Virus record (IMG/VR): IMGVR_UViG_3300017758_000097
Location: 1 to 26,929 of that record
Strand: one strand, 5' to 3'
DNA from: a virus
Length of the DNA stretch: 26,929 bases
Shown: positions 1 through 6,180 of the stretch, piece after piece
Layout: each line of letters starts with the position of its first letter
Position numbering within the stretch: position 1 is the first letter of the stretch
Made by a program: the position numbers and the translations under genes
The notes under the pieces: generated by a model
Told to the model about the DNA's origin: nothing
The model's database searches: none
Seen by the model: the letters and a program-made list of their open reading frames with translations, nothing else

Positions 1-507
1 TCCTCTTGGTTTTGGTTTACTTGTATTGATTATTGGTTTACTTGCTTTTTCACCATCATCATCTTCTGAAGGTAACCCATACAATGACTGTAAAGTGTAT
101 CTCTTTGCATAGGTTATTGCTGATCCAACTGCTTGACTGTTAGCTTTTTGTGCATCAGATAACATTATAGGTAACTCAGATACAAATGTAGCATCATCAT
201 GTATATGTCTTACTGTTGTTCTAACTACAACATCAGAACTACTATCAGCATGAGATGTATATACATACACAATCTCTTGTGTAAAATATAAACCAAACTG
301 ATTACCTTGTGATACTGCTGCAATAACATCTTCTAGTTTGGCATACGTTCTTTGTTTGCCACCATGTGTCACTTGTGCAGTACCACTTTTCTTTGCACCA
401 ACTTGTAGCTTTTGAAACTCAAGTAATGCTTCGCCAAGAGTATATTTCTTGACTGCCCAGACTTTACTAGTCTCTGCTTTTTTGGTATTAGTTTTAGTAT
501 CTGTCAT
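1..507 (-). CDS. erf: ERF-family single-strand annealing recombinase, 3' end cut by window edge
   Basis: I translated 169 codons leftwards from ATG at 507-505, which has a GGAGGT-type ribosome binding site just upstream; the frame stays open to base 1. Residues about 21-60 hold the ERF-like N-terminal core, including YAKLEDVIAAV. Near residues 128-152 is the family signature: GSAITYAKRY followed by LYGLPSEDDDG. ERF proteins anneal complementary single strands during phage recombination and genome circularisation, usually after a 5'-3' exonuclease has resected the ends. The next gene upstream in the operon is such an exonuclease, which fits. The tail after the acidic motif is lysine/proline rich and its end is not in the window. 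The motif match makes the family call fairly secure. Confidence 0.85.
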   Translation of the reverse strand, partial: MTDTKTNTKKAETSKVWAVKKYTLGEALLEFQKLQVGAKKSGTAQVTHGGKQRTYAKLEDVIAAVSQGNQFGLYFTQEIVYVYTSHADSSSDVVVRTTVRHIHDDATFVSELPIMLSDAQKANSQAVGSAITYAKRYTLQSLYGLPSEDDDGEKASKPIINTSKPKPRG

Positions 508-554
508 GTGTAACCTCCATTATACAGATAGTTGAAGGGGTGAGTTGGGTCTAC

Positions 555-1352
555 TCACCCTTTCTTTGTTATACGAATTGACCCTCGTTTATCTCGCTTG
601 ATTGACAGAACATCATTGTAGATCTCTGCTTCATCAGGTTTGATCTCTTCTTTGATTAGCTTCTTTGCATTCTCAAATTTCTTGGCAGTATCTTCAAACA
701 TCATGTAAGCATTAGTAGCTTCTGTGAAACTGTTGCTCTTGGATACATCTCGTTTTGTTTTACCATTGATAGGTATCTTGTTTGTCATTAGCTTGTCGAC
801 AACAGTGGCAACATCATCAGGCTCATTACCATGTACTACACATTCCCAAAACATTTTGATTCTGTCTAGCATGTAAGTTTGATACTCATCACTTGCATCA
901 ACAACTACTGCATCATATGTGTTACCAAATATTACAGATAACAATCCTTGCTTTGCACCTGATAGATACATATAGAATTGTATCTGTGGCATATAGAAAT
1001 CAATCACAGTCTCCATGTCATTACGACTATGTGTATGTTTACATTCTATAAGTACTTTGTTTTCGTAGTCATAACCATCAAGTGTACCTTGTAGGTTTAT
1101 GCTGCCATATTGTTTTTTGAATGGAACTTGGTTAGCAAATTTATAATCATAATTTTGTTTTGCCCAGTCCATGTTAAATGATTCGGTGAATGTACCAAGA
1201 TTTACATTGAACAAATGGGATAGATCTTTACGACCTATCTGACCCATCTTGATTTTGTATAACTCATTCCATTTACCTTGCATCAAAGATACCATGTCGC
1301 TACCTCTGATAAAGTCCTCACGATTAGGTGAGTGTCGTGCATCTACTGTCAT
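555..1352 (-). CDS. YqaJ-like PD-(D/E)XK phage exonuclease
   Basis: A 265-aa protein. I place the start at ATG 1352 (MTVDARH) because GGAGGT lies 4 nt upstream; an in-frame ATG at 1379 is open but lacks such a site. The PD-(D/E)XK core is visible: E57 in the motif GTFTESF, D92 in GTLDG, and E103/K105 in LIECKHT, followed by the PQIQFYMYL helix (about 122-130) with the glutamines typical of YqaJ/lambda-exonuclease relatives. This family resects double-stranded ends 5' to 3' to give the single strands that an annealing protein uses. It sits directly before the ERF-type gene in the same operon, the usual phage exonuclease plus annealase pair. The C-terminal 70 residues are lysine rich and probably helical. 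An alternative is a Cas4-like nuclease, but no cysteine cluster is visible. Confidence 0.8.
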   Translation of the reverse strand: MTVDARHSPNREDFIRGSDMVSLMQGKWNELYKIKMGQIGRKDLSHLFNVNLGTFTESFNMDWAKQNYDYKFANQVPFKKQYGSINLQGTLDGYDYENKVLIECKHTHSRNDMETVIDFYMPQIQFYMYLSGAKQGLLSVIFGNTYDAVVVDASDEYQTYMLDRIKMFWECVVHGNEPDDVATVVDKLMTNKIPINGKTKRDVSKSNSFTEATNAYMMFEDTAKKFENAKKLIKEEIKPDEAEIYNDVLSIKRDKRGSIRITKKG

Positions 1353-1407
1353 TGAAACCTCCATTTCTGCTATCAGCATACAGTATTTATGTAATTATAT
1401 CAAGTGT

Positions 1408-1578
1408 TTAGATATAATCTTTGTGGTTAGATGACATACCTGCAGGTTGCAAGTTGTCATTTTTATCAGGATAAAATAATATCTTCTGATAAAATTCGTA
1501 GTAACTTTTTAGTTTGATTCTACCAACACGATCTAGTTCATCTAGTTCTTGTGGCACATCTTCAAATCTATCTTCCAT
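1408..1578 (-). CDS. Hypothetical 56-aa acidic protein
   Basis: I do not recognise this protein. The start is set at ATG 1578, preceded by GGGAGAG with a 4-nt A spacer; the longer reading from 1599 has no binding site. The N-terminal third is strongly acidic (MEDRFEDVPQELDELD) and the middle is tyrosine/phenylalanine rich. It overlaps the end of the upstream gene by 11 nt, so translation is probably coupled. There is no signal peptide, membrane segment or cysteine motif. The operon position, between replication genes and the exonuclease, suggests an early accessory role, but the sequence shows nothing more specific. Confidence 0.55.
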   Translation of the reverse strand: MEDRFEDVPQELDELDRVGRIKLKSYYEFYQKILFYPDKNDNLQPAGMSSNHKDYI

Positions 1579-1771
1579 TTTTTCTCTCCCATTCATCATC
1601 TTCTATTTGTACTTGTCTGTTCCATAATACTAATCCGTAATCATATCCTTGTTTATAATAAGCAGAGAATAATTTACTCTCATCTTGCTTGCCTATAAAC
1701 AAACCATCAGCTACACCATCTTTAAAGAATGATAAGTAATTCATACGTTTTATTTCTTTAGGATTTTCCAT
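1568..1771 (-). CDS. Hypothetical 67-aa protein
   Basis: I do not recognise a family with certainty. ATG 1771 is supported by GGAG 8 nt upstream. The protein is aromatic rich, with a repeated tyrosine-glycine pattern (KQGYDYGLVLWN) around residues 41-52 after a FFKDGVADGLF segment, and a charged C-terminus (EDDEWERK). This glycine-spaced helical pattern occurs in small phage proteins of unknown function. It overlaps the upstream 58-aa gene by 14 nt and the downstream 56-aa gene by 11 nt, so it belongs to the early operon. Confidence 0.55.
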   Translation of the reverse strand: MENPKEIKRMNYLSFFKDGVADGLFIGKQDESKLFSAYYKQGYDYGLVLWNRQVQIEDDEWERKNGR

Positions 1772-1934
1772 TTGCTTTACTCCGTACTAATGCTTGTGCT
1801 AAGTCATAAATCATATGATCTATTTCCCAGTGCTTTATATTATGTTCTTCACATTTAGTTTGAAATTTATCTACTTTCATAGATGTAACTTTGTTCAATG
1901 CTATTTGTAAATCCCAACTTTCTTTATCACTCAT
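1758..1934 (-). CDS. Hypothetical 58-aa protein
   Basis: Found by reading the minus strand from ATG 1934 to TAA at 1760-1758. An AGGAG site lies 7 nt before the start, and the ATG overlaps the TGA of the upstream 50-aa gene as ATGA. The product (MSDKESWDLQIALNK and so on) is predicted to be helical and charged, with two cysteine/histidine positions but no clear metal site. Function unknown. Packing with both neighbours and the good binding site are the evidence that it is a real gene. Confidence 0.55.
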   Translation of the reverse strand: MSDKESWDLQIALNKVTSMKVDKFQTKCEEHNIKHWEIDHMIYDLAQALVRSKANGKS

Positions 1935-2083
1935 TTATAACTCCTATTTTTAGTTTGATTTTTTATATCGTTTACTAAACTTTGTTTGCTTTCCCATTCA
2001 TTATTTAAAAAATTAGTTATTGTTTCCCAATAATCAATGTACGTTTCTTCAAAGTACCATTGTACTTGTTCTTTATTTAACAT
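1931..2083 (-). CDS. Hypothetical 50-aa protein
   Basis: Reads from ATG 2083 to TGA 1933-1931. The ATG overlaps the stop of the upstream 204-aa gene by one base (TAATG), and AGGAGAT precedes it by 5 nt. The product is rich in tryptophan, tyrosine and glutamate (QWYFEETYIDYWE, residues 8-20) and has no recognisable domain. Translational coupling on both sides makes it a credible small early gene of unknown role. Confidence 0.5.
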   Translation of the reverse strand: MLNKEQVQWYFEETYIDYWETITNFLNNEWESKQSLVNDIKNQTKNRSYK

Positions 2084-2697
2084 TACTTATCTCCTATTGA
2101 TGCTATTAGTTTACTTGATATCAACTCCACCAGTGACTTACGATAGTAAAGCTTTGGCTCTACATATTGATAGATCTCTGCCAGTGATGGGAAGAACTTA
2201 CTGTTGAGACATATCTTGTGACACGCATCACGCAATATATCTGCAGGTATATGACCAAGCTTTGTGGCATAGACTTTTGCCTTGAGTGCCATGTCTCTCT
2301 CAGTCAAGGCAGATTGTTTGGCAGTACATACCATGACTTCCATAATCCAATCTTGAATATCTTTGGGATCAGCTACAGTCATAGCTTCCTGCATAGTCTT
2401 GATGATGAGTTGCTTCTTGTCATTGAGACGAGTAGCTACCTCTGATATGGAAGGCATCTCCCATCTGAAGAATACAAAAGAACTGTTGACTCGTTCATTT
2501 ATCCTGCAGTTCAGAGTAGACTCTAGCATAGAATGAATCTTCTTTGTGTATCCGTTTGGATCTGTACCCCACTGTTGCACGAGAGTTTTTGCGATCGGTC
2601 TGTTTGTCACACCATCTGCAATACTCTTGATCCCAGTCTCCTCTACGATACTGGTTGTTAATGTAGAAATGTTTGAAGTATTTAGTTTCTCTGTCAT
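2083..2697 (-). CDS. Putative replication protein / helicase-loader-like protein
   Basis: A 204-aa protein starting at ATG 2697, which has one of the strongest binding sites in the operon (AAGGAGG, 5 nt spacing). The C-terminal part (about residues 138-185) has a run of helices ending in ILRDACHKICL then FFPSLAEIYQYV. That pattern (small helices, then a hydrophobic-Pro-Ser-x-x-Glu-Ile motif) is seen in phage replisome organiser or helicase-loader proteins of the lambda P/G39P kind. I infer a role in loading the host replicative helicase. The family match is by pattern only. Its first 203 nt overlap, in another frame, the 3' half of the DnaT-like gene, which is unusual. Alternatively the true start lies further downstream, for example at the internal Met of MLESTLN. 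Confidence 0.5.
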   Translation of the reverse strand: MTEKLNTSNISTLTTSIVEETGIKSIADGVTNRPIAKTLVQQWGTDPNGYTKKIHSMLESTLNCRINERVNSSFVFFRWEMPSISEVATRLNDKKQLIIKTMQEAMTVADPKDIQDWIMEVMVCTAKQSALTERDMALKAKVYATKLGHIPADILRDACHKICLNSKFFPSLAEIYQYVEPKLYYRKSLVELISSKLIASIGDK

Positions 2698-2764
2698 GGT
2701 TAACCTCCTTGTATTTGTCCATGATTGCTTGGCTTGGTTGCCAATCTTTAGATAGAATGTTCAT
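2495..2764 (-). CDS. DnaT-like DNA-binding protein (89 aa)
   Basis: The start is set at ATG 2764 (MNILSKDWQPSQ) with GGAG 9 nt upstream; an ATG at 2809 is also in frame but unsupported. The product has the spacing of the DnaT-type single-strand-binding helical domain: Trp-Gln-Pro near residue 8, then Phe-x-x-His-Phe around 29-33, then DWDQEYCRWCDKQ (about 43-55) with the paired tryptophans. In DnaT and phage relatives this domain helps pass the helicase onto single-stranded DNA. It overlaps the putative loader gene by 203 nt in another frame, so the two may act together. The family assignment is moderate; the C-terminal 30 residues are basic. Confidence 0.5.
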   Translation of the reverse strand: MNILSKDWQPSQAIMDKYKEVNHDRETKYFKHFYINNQYRRGDWDQEYCRWCDKQTDRKNSRATVGYRSKRIHKEDSFYARVYSELQDK

Positions 2765-2969
2765 TGTGTTTGCTCCAGTAATCATTCCATAATTCTGTAG
2801 CGATTGCATTACACCAGTCTTTGTCTGACTGATAGATAGGTTTCATTTTGTAGTTGATGTATCGCTGTAGTTGTGACACATGTTCTGCTTGCTCAACTTG
2901 CTGCTCAAGACCATCAAGTGATACTACCTGATCGTAATAATCTTGCCATAGTTTTTTATACTTATTCAT
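2748..2969 (-). CDS. Hypothetical 73-aa protein
   Basis: I do not recognise it. ATG 2969 is chosen because GGAGAT lies 4 nt upstream; the ATG at 2981 would start inside that site. The protein is rich in aromatic residues and glutamine (KLWQDYYDQVV, LEQQVEQAEHV) and probably forms two helices, the second ending in ELWNDYWSK. It overlaps the zinc-binding gene by 8 nt and the DnaT-like gene by 17 nt, so it belongs to the replication block. Confidence 0.5.
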   Translation of the reverse strand: MNKYKKLWQDYYDQVVSLDGLEQQVEQAEHVSQLQRYINYKMKPIYQSDKDWCNAIATELWNDYWSKHNEHSI

Positions 2970-3156
2970 TTTTATCTCCATTTAAAAGTGACATTTGCAT
3001 ATCAGTGAATCTCATTGGTAGCACTATAGTTTTGTCGCATTTGCTACAACATCTTCCATCTGCTACTGGTAAGGCATCATTGCCTTGATCCCAATACATT
3101 TCACCATCTTCTGTGTATTGTTTTTCTATTTCTTTTTTACATATGACACACATCAT
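2962..3156 (-). CDS. Small zinc-binding protein (64 aa)
   Basis: Starts at ATG 3156 with AAGGAG 8 nt upstream; the ATG overlaps the upstream stop as ATGA. Cysteines C3 and C6 (CVIC) and C36, C37 and C40 (GRCCSKC) give a two-knuckle zinc ribbon, separated by a WDQGNDALPV segment. Small proteins of this layout (CxxC, then a Trp-x-x-Gly-Asn-Asp/Asn-Ala-x-Pro segment, then GRCCxxC) are frequent in marine phages and of unknown function. A structural or nucleic-acid-binding role is inferred only from the metal site. The C-terminal part is not conserved in any way I can see. Confidence 0.65.
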   Translation of the reverse strand: MMCVICKKEIEKQYTEDGEMYWDQGNDALPVADGRCCSKCDKTIVLPMRFTDMQMSLLNGDKNE

Positions 3157-3464
3157 TTTATTATCTCCTTAAATATTGTATCTGGAATGATGGCAACCCA
3201 TCTTGGATCACCAGTCTTACGTTTATACATTGCAATATCTTTTCCGTCTAACACCTTGAAAACATTAGGGAATCCATCTACTGCTCTGTATTTTATTTCG
3301 ACAACATACTCTACTCCTTTGATAACAAGTTTGATGTCACCAGTATGTTCACCACCAAGACTACCTGATAGTGGTACTTTTTTTACTGGTAACTTCCATG
3401 ATGTGAATAGTTTTACAAACCAATTCTCATGATAGTTACCTTTGATCTTGCTTTTACTTGCCAT
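3153..3464 (-). CDS. Holliday-junction-resolvase-like PD-(D/E)XK nuclease
   Basis: A 103-aa protein of typical size for archaeal Hjc-type and phage resolvases. The catalytic layout is visible: an early acidic residue (E13 in YHENW), a glycine-rich strand SGSLGGEHTGDI carrying D43, and E56-x-K58 in VEIKYR. This family cuts branched DNA, and in phages clears junctions before packaging. The ATG at 3464 is preceded only by a GGGTG stretch and overlaps the 52-aa gene by 11 nt, so translation is probably coupled. The gene completes a recombination set with the exonuclease and ERF-like protein downstream. A different PD-(D/E)XK nuclease role (for example a VRR-like enzyme) cannot be excluded. Confidence 0.7.
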   Translation of the reverse strand: MASKSKIKGNYHENWFVKLFTSWKLPVKKVPLSGSLGGEHTGDIKLVIKGVEYVVEIKYRAVDGFPNVFKVLDGKDIAMYKRKTGDPRWVAIIPDTIFKEIIK

Positions 3465-3612
3465 TATTCACACCCATCTTTTCTAGTTCTTCTTCCAGTT
3501 CACGAACTGTACTTTTTAATTCATTGATAAGTTTGTGCAGAATAATTATCTTACCTTGCAGGTAAGACCAATCCATGCTTTCTTTGATTAGTTCTTTCAT
3601 TTTATTAGACAT
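3454..3612 (-). CDS. Hypothetical 52-aa coiled-coil protein
   Basis: Reads from ATG 3612, overlapping the stop of the XRE-like gene by one base (TAATG), with GGAG 7 nt upstream, to TAA 3456-3454. Residues about 22-47 form an amphipathic heptad pattern ending in VRELEEELEKMG, so it is probably a short coiled coil. No enzyme or DNA-binding motif is visible. Coupling with the regulator upstream suggests they are made together; a role as a partner of that regulator is only a guess. Confidence 0.5.
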   Translation of the reverse strand: MSNKMKELIKESMDWSYLQGKIIILHKLINELKSTVRELEEELEKMGVNNGK

Positions 3613-3842
3613 TAGAATTCTCCATCATCATGTGAAATTGTAAGGTAAACTTGCAATGCTTCACACCAACATAGCAAATTAAATAGTTTTGGCTCAACAA
3701 GTTTACGTTCCCATTGACCAAACAACTTTGTGTTTATACCAATAGTCATAGCTAATTTTTCCTGCGATATCTTACGTTCTTGTCGCAGTAATATTAGCTT
3801 ATCTATCAGTGATATGTATTGATATCGTACTGTGTTTTGCAT
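3612..3842 (-). CDS. XRE-type helix-turn-helix regulator (76 aa)
   Basis: Residues about 13-62 match a Cro/CI-type HTH: LILLRQERKISQEKLA (first two helices), then IGINTKLFGQWERKLVEP (turn and recognition helix), then a hydrophobic helix. It is likely a DNA-binding repressor or modulator of early transcription. The start is uncertain. ATG 3842 (MQNTVRY) lies just after a 13-bp hairpin; ATG 3863 (MRGYTKA) lies inside the hairpin; neither has a clear binding site. I prefer 3842. The gene is followed at once by the coiled-coil gene (TAATG). Confidence 0.65.
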   Translation of the reverse strand: MQNTVRYQYISLIDKLILLRQERKISQEKLAMTIGINTKLFGQWERKLVEPKLFNLLCWCEALQVYLTISHDDGEF

Positions 3843-3851
3843 AGCTTTAGT

Positions 3852-3885
3852 GTAGCCACGCATCAAGGAGAAGATGCGTGGCTAC
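3852..3885 (-). promoter_or_regulatory. Perfect 13-bp hairpin before the XRE-like gene
   Basis: The arms 3852-3864 and 3873-3885 are perfect inverted repeats (GTAGCCACGCATC), with an 8-nt loop. No T-run follows on the minus strand, so a simple intrinsic terminator is unlikely. It lies between the 90-aa gene and the regulator gene and covers one possible start codon of the latter. It could be an operator, an RNA processing site or an attenuator. On the minus strand the loop reads TTCTCCTT, complementary to the AAGGAG binding sites of this operon. Confidence 0.6.
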
Positions 3886-3903
3886 TACCCAACCAACTAG
3901 GGT

Positions 3904-4176
3904 TCAGTTAAAACTGTGTTTGATCTGAGTATCCATCATATCATTGAGAATATCAGATGCTTCTTTGCCTTCCCAATCTTTGGGAGCATTGTTTGCTTCC
4001 CATATTTTGATTGTCTTGGCAGTCATTTTGTTGATCCAAAACTCAGGGTGATTGTAGCCATATGGTTTAGCTACGTCACACATATGATCGTACATTATCC
4101 TGAAGTCTTGTGGTGTACCAAGTCTAGCATATACTTGGCACATTTTTAGTTCTGATGTTGTGTAATTGATGTCCAT
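3904..4176 (-). CDS. Hypothetical 90-aa protein
   Basis: I do not recognise it. ATG 4176 has GGAGGT 4 nt upstream; the ATG at 4188 overlaps that site. The protein is mostly helical, with several tryptophans (FWINKM, IWEANNAPKDWEG) and an acidic stretch near the end. It follows the DUF932-like gene by 11 nt and precedes the regulator hairpin. It has no membrane segment or cysteine motif. Confidence 0.55.
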   Translation of the reverse strand: MDINYTTSELKMCQVYARLGTPQDFRIMYDHMCDVAKPYGYNHPEFWINKMTAKTIKIWEANNAPKDWEGKEASDILNDMMDTQIKHSFN

Positions 4177-4187
4177 TATAACCTCCA

Positions 4188-5039
4188 TTAATTGAACATT
4201 GAGTCTGACTTAGACATATATGATAGCATCTTACTGTTACGTTCGACAATAGTTTTGTTCGTACTACTGACATTTTCAGGGTGAGATATCCAATGAGTTA
4301 CTGCATTGTATAATGCCCATTTGTTTTTACCAATTTGATTTTCATATTTACCCCATAAACCAAGTAAGTTTACAAACTGAGTTTCGTTACGATATCTGCC
4401 ATCAACAGTTGGCTTTGGTGTCCAAGTTAATTTATCAAATAAAGTTATTGCATCATCATCTCTTACTTTGGTGTTGTACCACTCACGAAAGCGAGGCTCG
4501 TTGTCACGAAACAAATTGATTGAGTGTTTAATATGATCGAAGTTGTAATTGAAACGACCATTATGTTTCTGTCTGTAGTTGGCAATTTTATCAGGTGTAG
4601 TGCAACCATTCATGCACCACAGACGTAGACCATCAGCTTGTATCATCACAGACCATACTCCATTGTAAGAGTTACGAACTGTAATTTGAAATGCAATGTA
4701 ATCTTGCTGTGCAGGATCATCAAAGCAAATCTCTTTGCATATGATTCGTGCTTCCATCATAGCACCATTATCAATCATGTTTACTTGTGTAATGTATGGT
4801 GTATTCATACTGTCCACAATATCAATGATTGGATCAAGTACTTTTGCATGAGTGACAGGTCTATATGATTTAGAATGATTGCCAAGATACTCTTCTGTAT
4901 CTGCTCTGATAATCATAACACGATCATCACAGTTGATTAGTTTGTCATCACACATACCTTTCATTGGTATAGTTTCTATAGGAAAGTTATACTCTGCAGG
5001 TTTGTCGATTAGTTTAGCTAGTTGTGTCATGTGGTTCAT
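4188..5039 (-). CDS. DUF932-type phage/plasmid protein (283 aa)
   Basis: The ATG at 5039 follows AAGGAGGT by 4 nt. The protein has the DUF932 pattern: an N-terminal strand pair with YRPVTHAKVLDPI (about 59-71), a central sheet with FQITVRNSYNG (about 118-127), then the RLWCMNGCTT segment (about 139-148) that corresponds to the conserved Arg-x-x-Cys-x-Asn-Gly of the family, and a helical C-terminus with WALYNAVTHWIS. Members occur on many phages and plasmids near recombination and replication genes; their biochemical role is unknown. It lies at the head of the early operon here, so it is made early and probably in quantity. Confidence 0.7.
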   Translation of the reverse strand: MNHMTQLAKLIDKPAEYNFPIETIPMKGMCDDKLINCDDRVMIIRADTEEYLGNHSKSYRPVTHAKVLDPIIDIVDSMNTPYITQVNMIDNGAMMEARIICKEICFDDPAQQDYIAFQITVRNSYNGVWSVMIQADGLRLWCMNGCTTPDKIANYRQKHNGRFNYNFDHIKHSINLFRDNEPRFREWYNTKVRDDDAITLFDKLTWTPKPTVDGRYRNETQFVNLLGLWGKYENQIGKNKWALYNAVTHWISHPENVSSTNKTIVERNSKMLSYMSKSDSMFN

Positions 5040-5050
5040 AGTTACCTCCT

Positions 5051-5155
5051 TTATAAACCAGTTGTGTTAAATGCTACCAAACAAAACATGAATGCAGCAA
5101 ACGAAATGATACAGAAGATTACCCATATCAAATATATTATAAAGAAATTGTCCAT
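5051..5155 (-). CDS. 34-aa single-span membrane peptide
   Basis: Reads from ATG 5155, which overlaps the TAA of the 58-aa gene by one base (TAATG), to TAA 5053-5051. Residues about 4-30 are one continuous hydrophobic segment (IIYLIWVIFCII, then SFAAFMFCLVAF), with almost no other sequence. Only a weak AAGAAG precedes the start, so it depends on coupling with the upstream membrane gene. The two together look like a membrane pair; function unknown, with lysis or superinfection exclusion possible. Confidence 0.5.
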   Translation of the reverse strand: MDNFFIIYLIWVIFCIISFAAFMFCLVAFNTTGL

Positions 5156-5331
5156 TACTTCTTTACTTTCTTTCTTGTATTGGCAAGTCCATGTTGGAAT
5201 GTTGCCAAGCTTATTGTGTATGCAACAATGAAGTTGAATACATATGGATCAGCACCTGACCATTCATATGCATATATGATTGATAGTACAGTGCCAACAG
5301 TACCTAAGATTATACATGAAATGTAAATCAT
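5155..5331 (-). CDS. 58-aa two-span membrane protein (holin-like topology)
   Basis: Starts at ATG 5331 with AAGGAG 8 nt upstream. Two hydrophobic stretches are visible, residues about 2-21 and 32-50, joined by the polar turn EWSGADPY, and the protein ends in a basic tail (NTRKKVKK). That is the layout and size of class II holins such as the T7 type. But it lies first in the early operon rather than with late lysis genes, and no endolysin gene adjoins it, so holin is a topological suggestion only. It could equally act in superinfection exclusion. Confidence 0.55.
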   Translation of the reverse strand: MIYISCIILGTVGTVLSIIYAYEWSGADPYVFNFIVAYTISLATFQHGLANTRKKVKK

Positions 5332-5364
5332 ATTTGATTCTCCTTTTTAATTATTGATTCAAAA

Positions 5365-5515
5365 CGATCGGTGAGTTTGTCGCTGACTTGCTATTACACG
5401 ATCAGGTTGACAACTCCCCCACCAACTACAGCCTGAGCATTTGTAGTTAGCAAGCTACCCAGAGTATGAGATGGAATCTCATAGATTAGTAGAGCCTCGT
5501 ATGGCGATACTAATC
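5365..5515 (+). ncRNA. Candidate structured RNA 1 (or folded leader) between early operon and 193-aa gene
   Basis: No gene fits between 5332 and 5576. Helices visible: 5424-5430 with 5442-5448 (7 bp), 5465-5472 with 5476-5483 (8 bp, loop GGA), and 5484-5491 with 5508-5515 (8 bp) followed by GA/GA and 5494-5496 with 5503-5505. On the plus strand the GA/GA internal loop could form tandem sheared G-A pairs. 5387-5393 with 5448-5454 (7 bp) and 5370-5381 with 5409-5423 (imperfect) would cross as a pseudoknot. The strand is inferred only from the G-A loop. It could instead be an early leader read leftwards. Confidence 0.35.
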
Positions 5516-5525
5516 TTCAAGGTTT

Positions 5526-5562
5526 GAAAATAAAAATAAAAGGTAGAGCATTACACTCTACC
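5526..5562 (-). terminator. Intrinsic terminator of the 193-aa gene
   Basis: Arms 5542-5548 (GGTAGAG) and 5556-5562 (CTCTACC) form a perfect 7-bp stem with a 7-nt loop. Read on the minus strand it is followed by a T-rich tract (TTTTATTTTTATTTT, 5527-5541). It lies 15 nt after the stop codon of the leftward gene 5577-6158 and would separate that transcript from the early operon. On the plus strand it is followed by only CTTTATAT, so it would be weak there. Confidence 0.8.
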
Positions 5563-5576
5563 CTTTATATAGTGCT

Positions 5577-6158
5577 TTATGATTTCGCTAGTGCCTTGTC
5601 TTTGGCAGTAACTTTCTTCTTAGCTACAGTAGGCATTGGTTGTTTCGCCAACTTGTACTGTTTCTTGTTTATGTACCACTCTATGCCGTAGTTTGGTTGT
5701 ACCTTACCATTCTCCGTTGCCCAATCATAACCCATGATCTTAGTGAAGAGGGTAGTGAATTGATCATACAGTGCCTTACATAATTCGTATTTGTCTTGAG
5801 CCATCATGTATGCAATCTCAACATATGTACCACGAACCTCATCTGCTGACAGTCTTTCGACGTCTTGATTGTAGGTGTATTGTGTACGATCAAGATAATC
5901 TTTAGCAGATTTGAGAGAGTATGCAGTAGATAGTGACATACCTCCGTAGATTAGAAACAGATCCAAGTTGTATTTTGGATTCTCCATACGTTCGGACTGT
6001 TGTATACCAGTCTTTGAGTATGATGTTTCTCGTTGTGTACCATCAGCATTCATTGGTCGGTCGATAAGAAAGTTGTCGACGTCGTTGAATAGTGAATCAG
6101 GTGTTTCACTTAGTAGTACGTTAGATAGTTCAGTTATGTTTTTAAATGTATTTTTCAT
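5577..6158 (-). CDS. Hypothetical 193-aa protein, monocistronic
   Basis: I do not recognise it. The start at ATG 6158 (MKNTFKNITELS) is chosen for the AAAGGA about 9 nt upstream; in-frame codons further upstream would intrude into the RNA-like region and lack a binding site. The protein is helical, with tyrosine-rich segments (TQYTYNQDVERL, GIEWYINKKQYKL) and a lysine-rich tail (KKKVTAKDKALAK). It has its own terminator and is not packed with the early operon, so it is probably expressed under a separate leftward promoter within 6160-6500. A DNA-binding or early take-over role is possible from the basic tail, but no domain is visible. Confidence 0.65.
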   Translation of the reverse strand: MKNTFKNITELSNVLLSETPDSLFNDVDNFLIDRPMNADGTQRETSYSKTGIQQSERMENPKYNLDLFLIYGGMSLSTAYSLKSAKDYLDRTQYTYNQDVERLSADEVRGTYVEIAYMMAQDKYELCKALYDQFTTLFTKIMGYDWATENGKVQPNYGIEWYINKKQYKLAKQPMPTVAKKKVTAKDKALAKS

Positions 6159-6180
6159 GATTTGATTCCTTTCATATATC

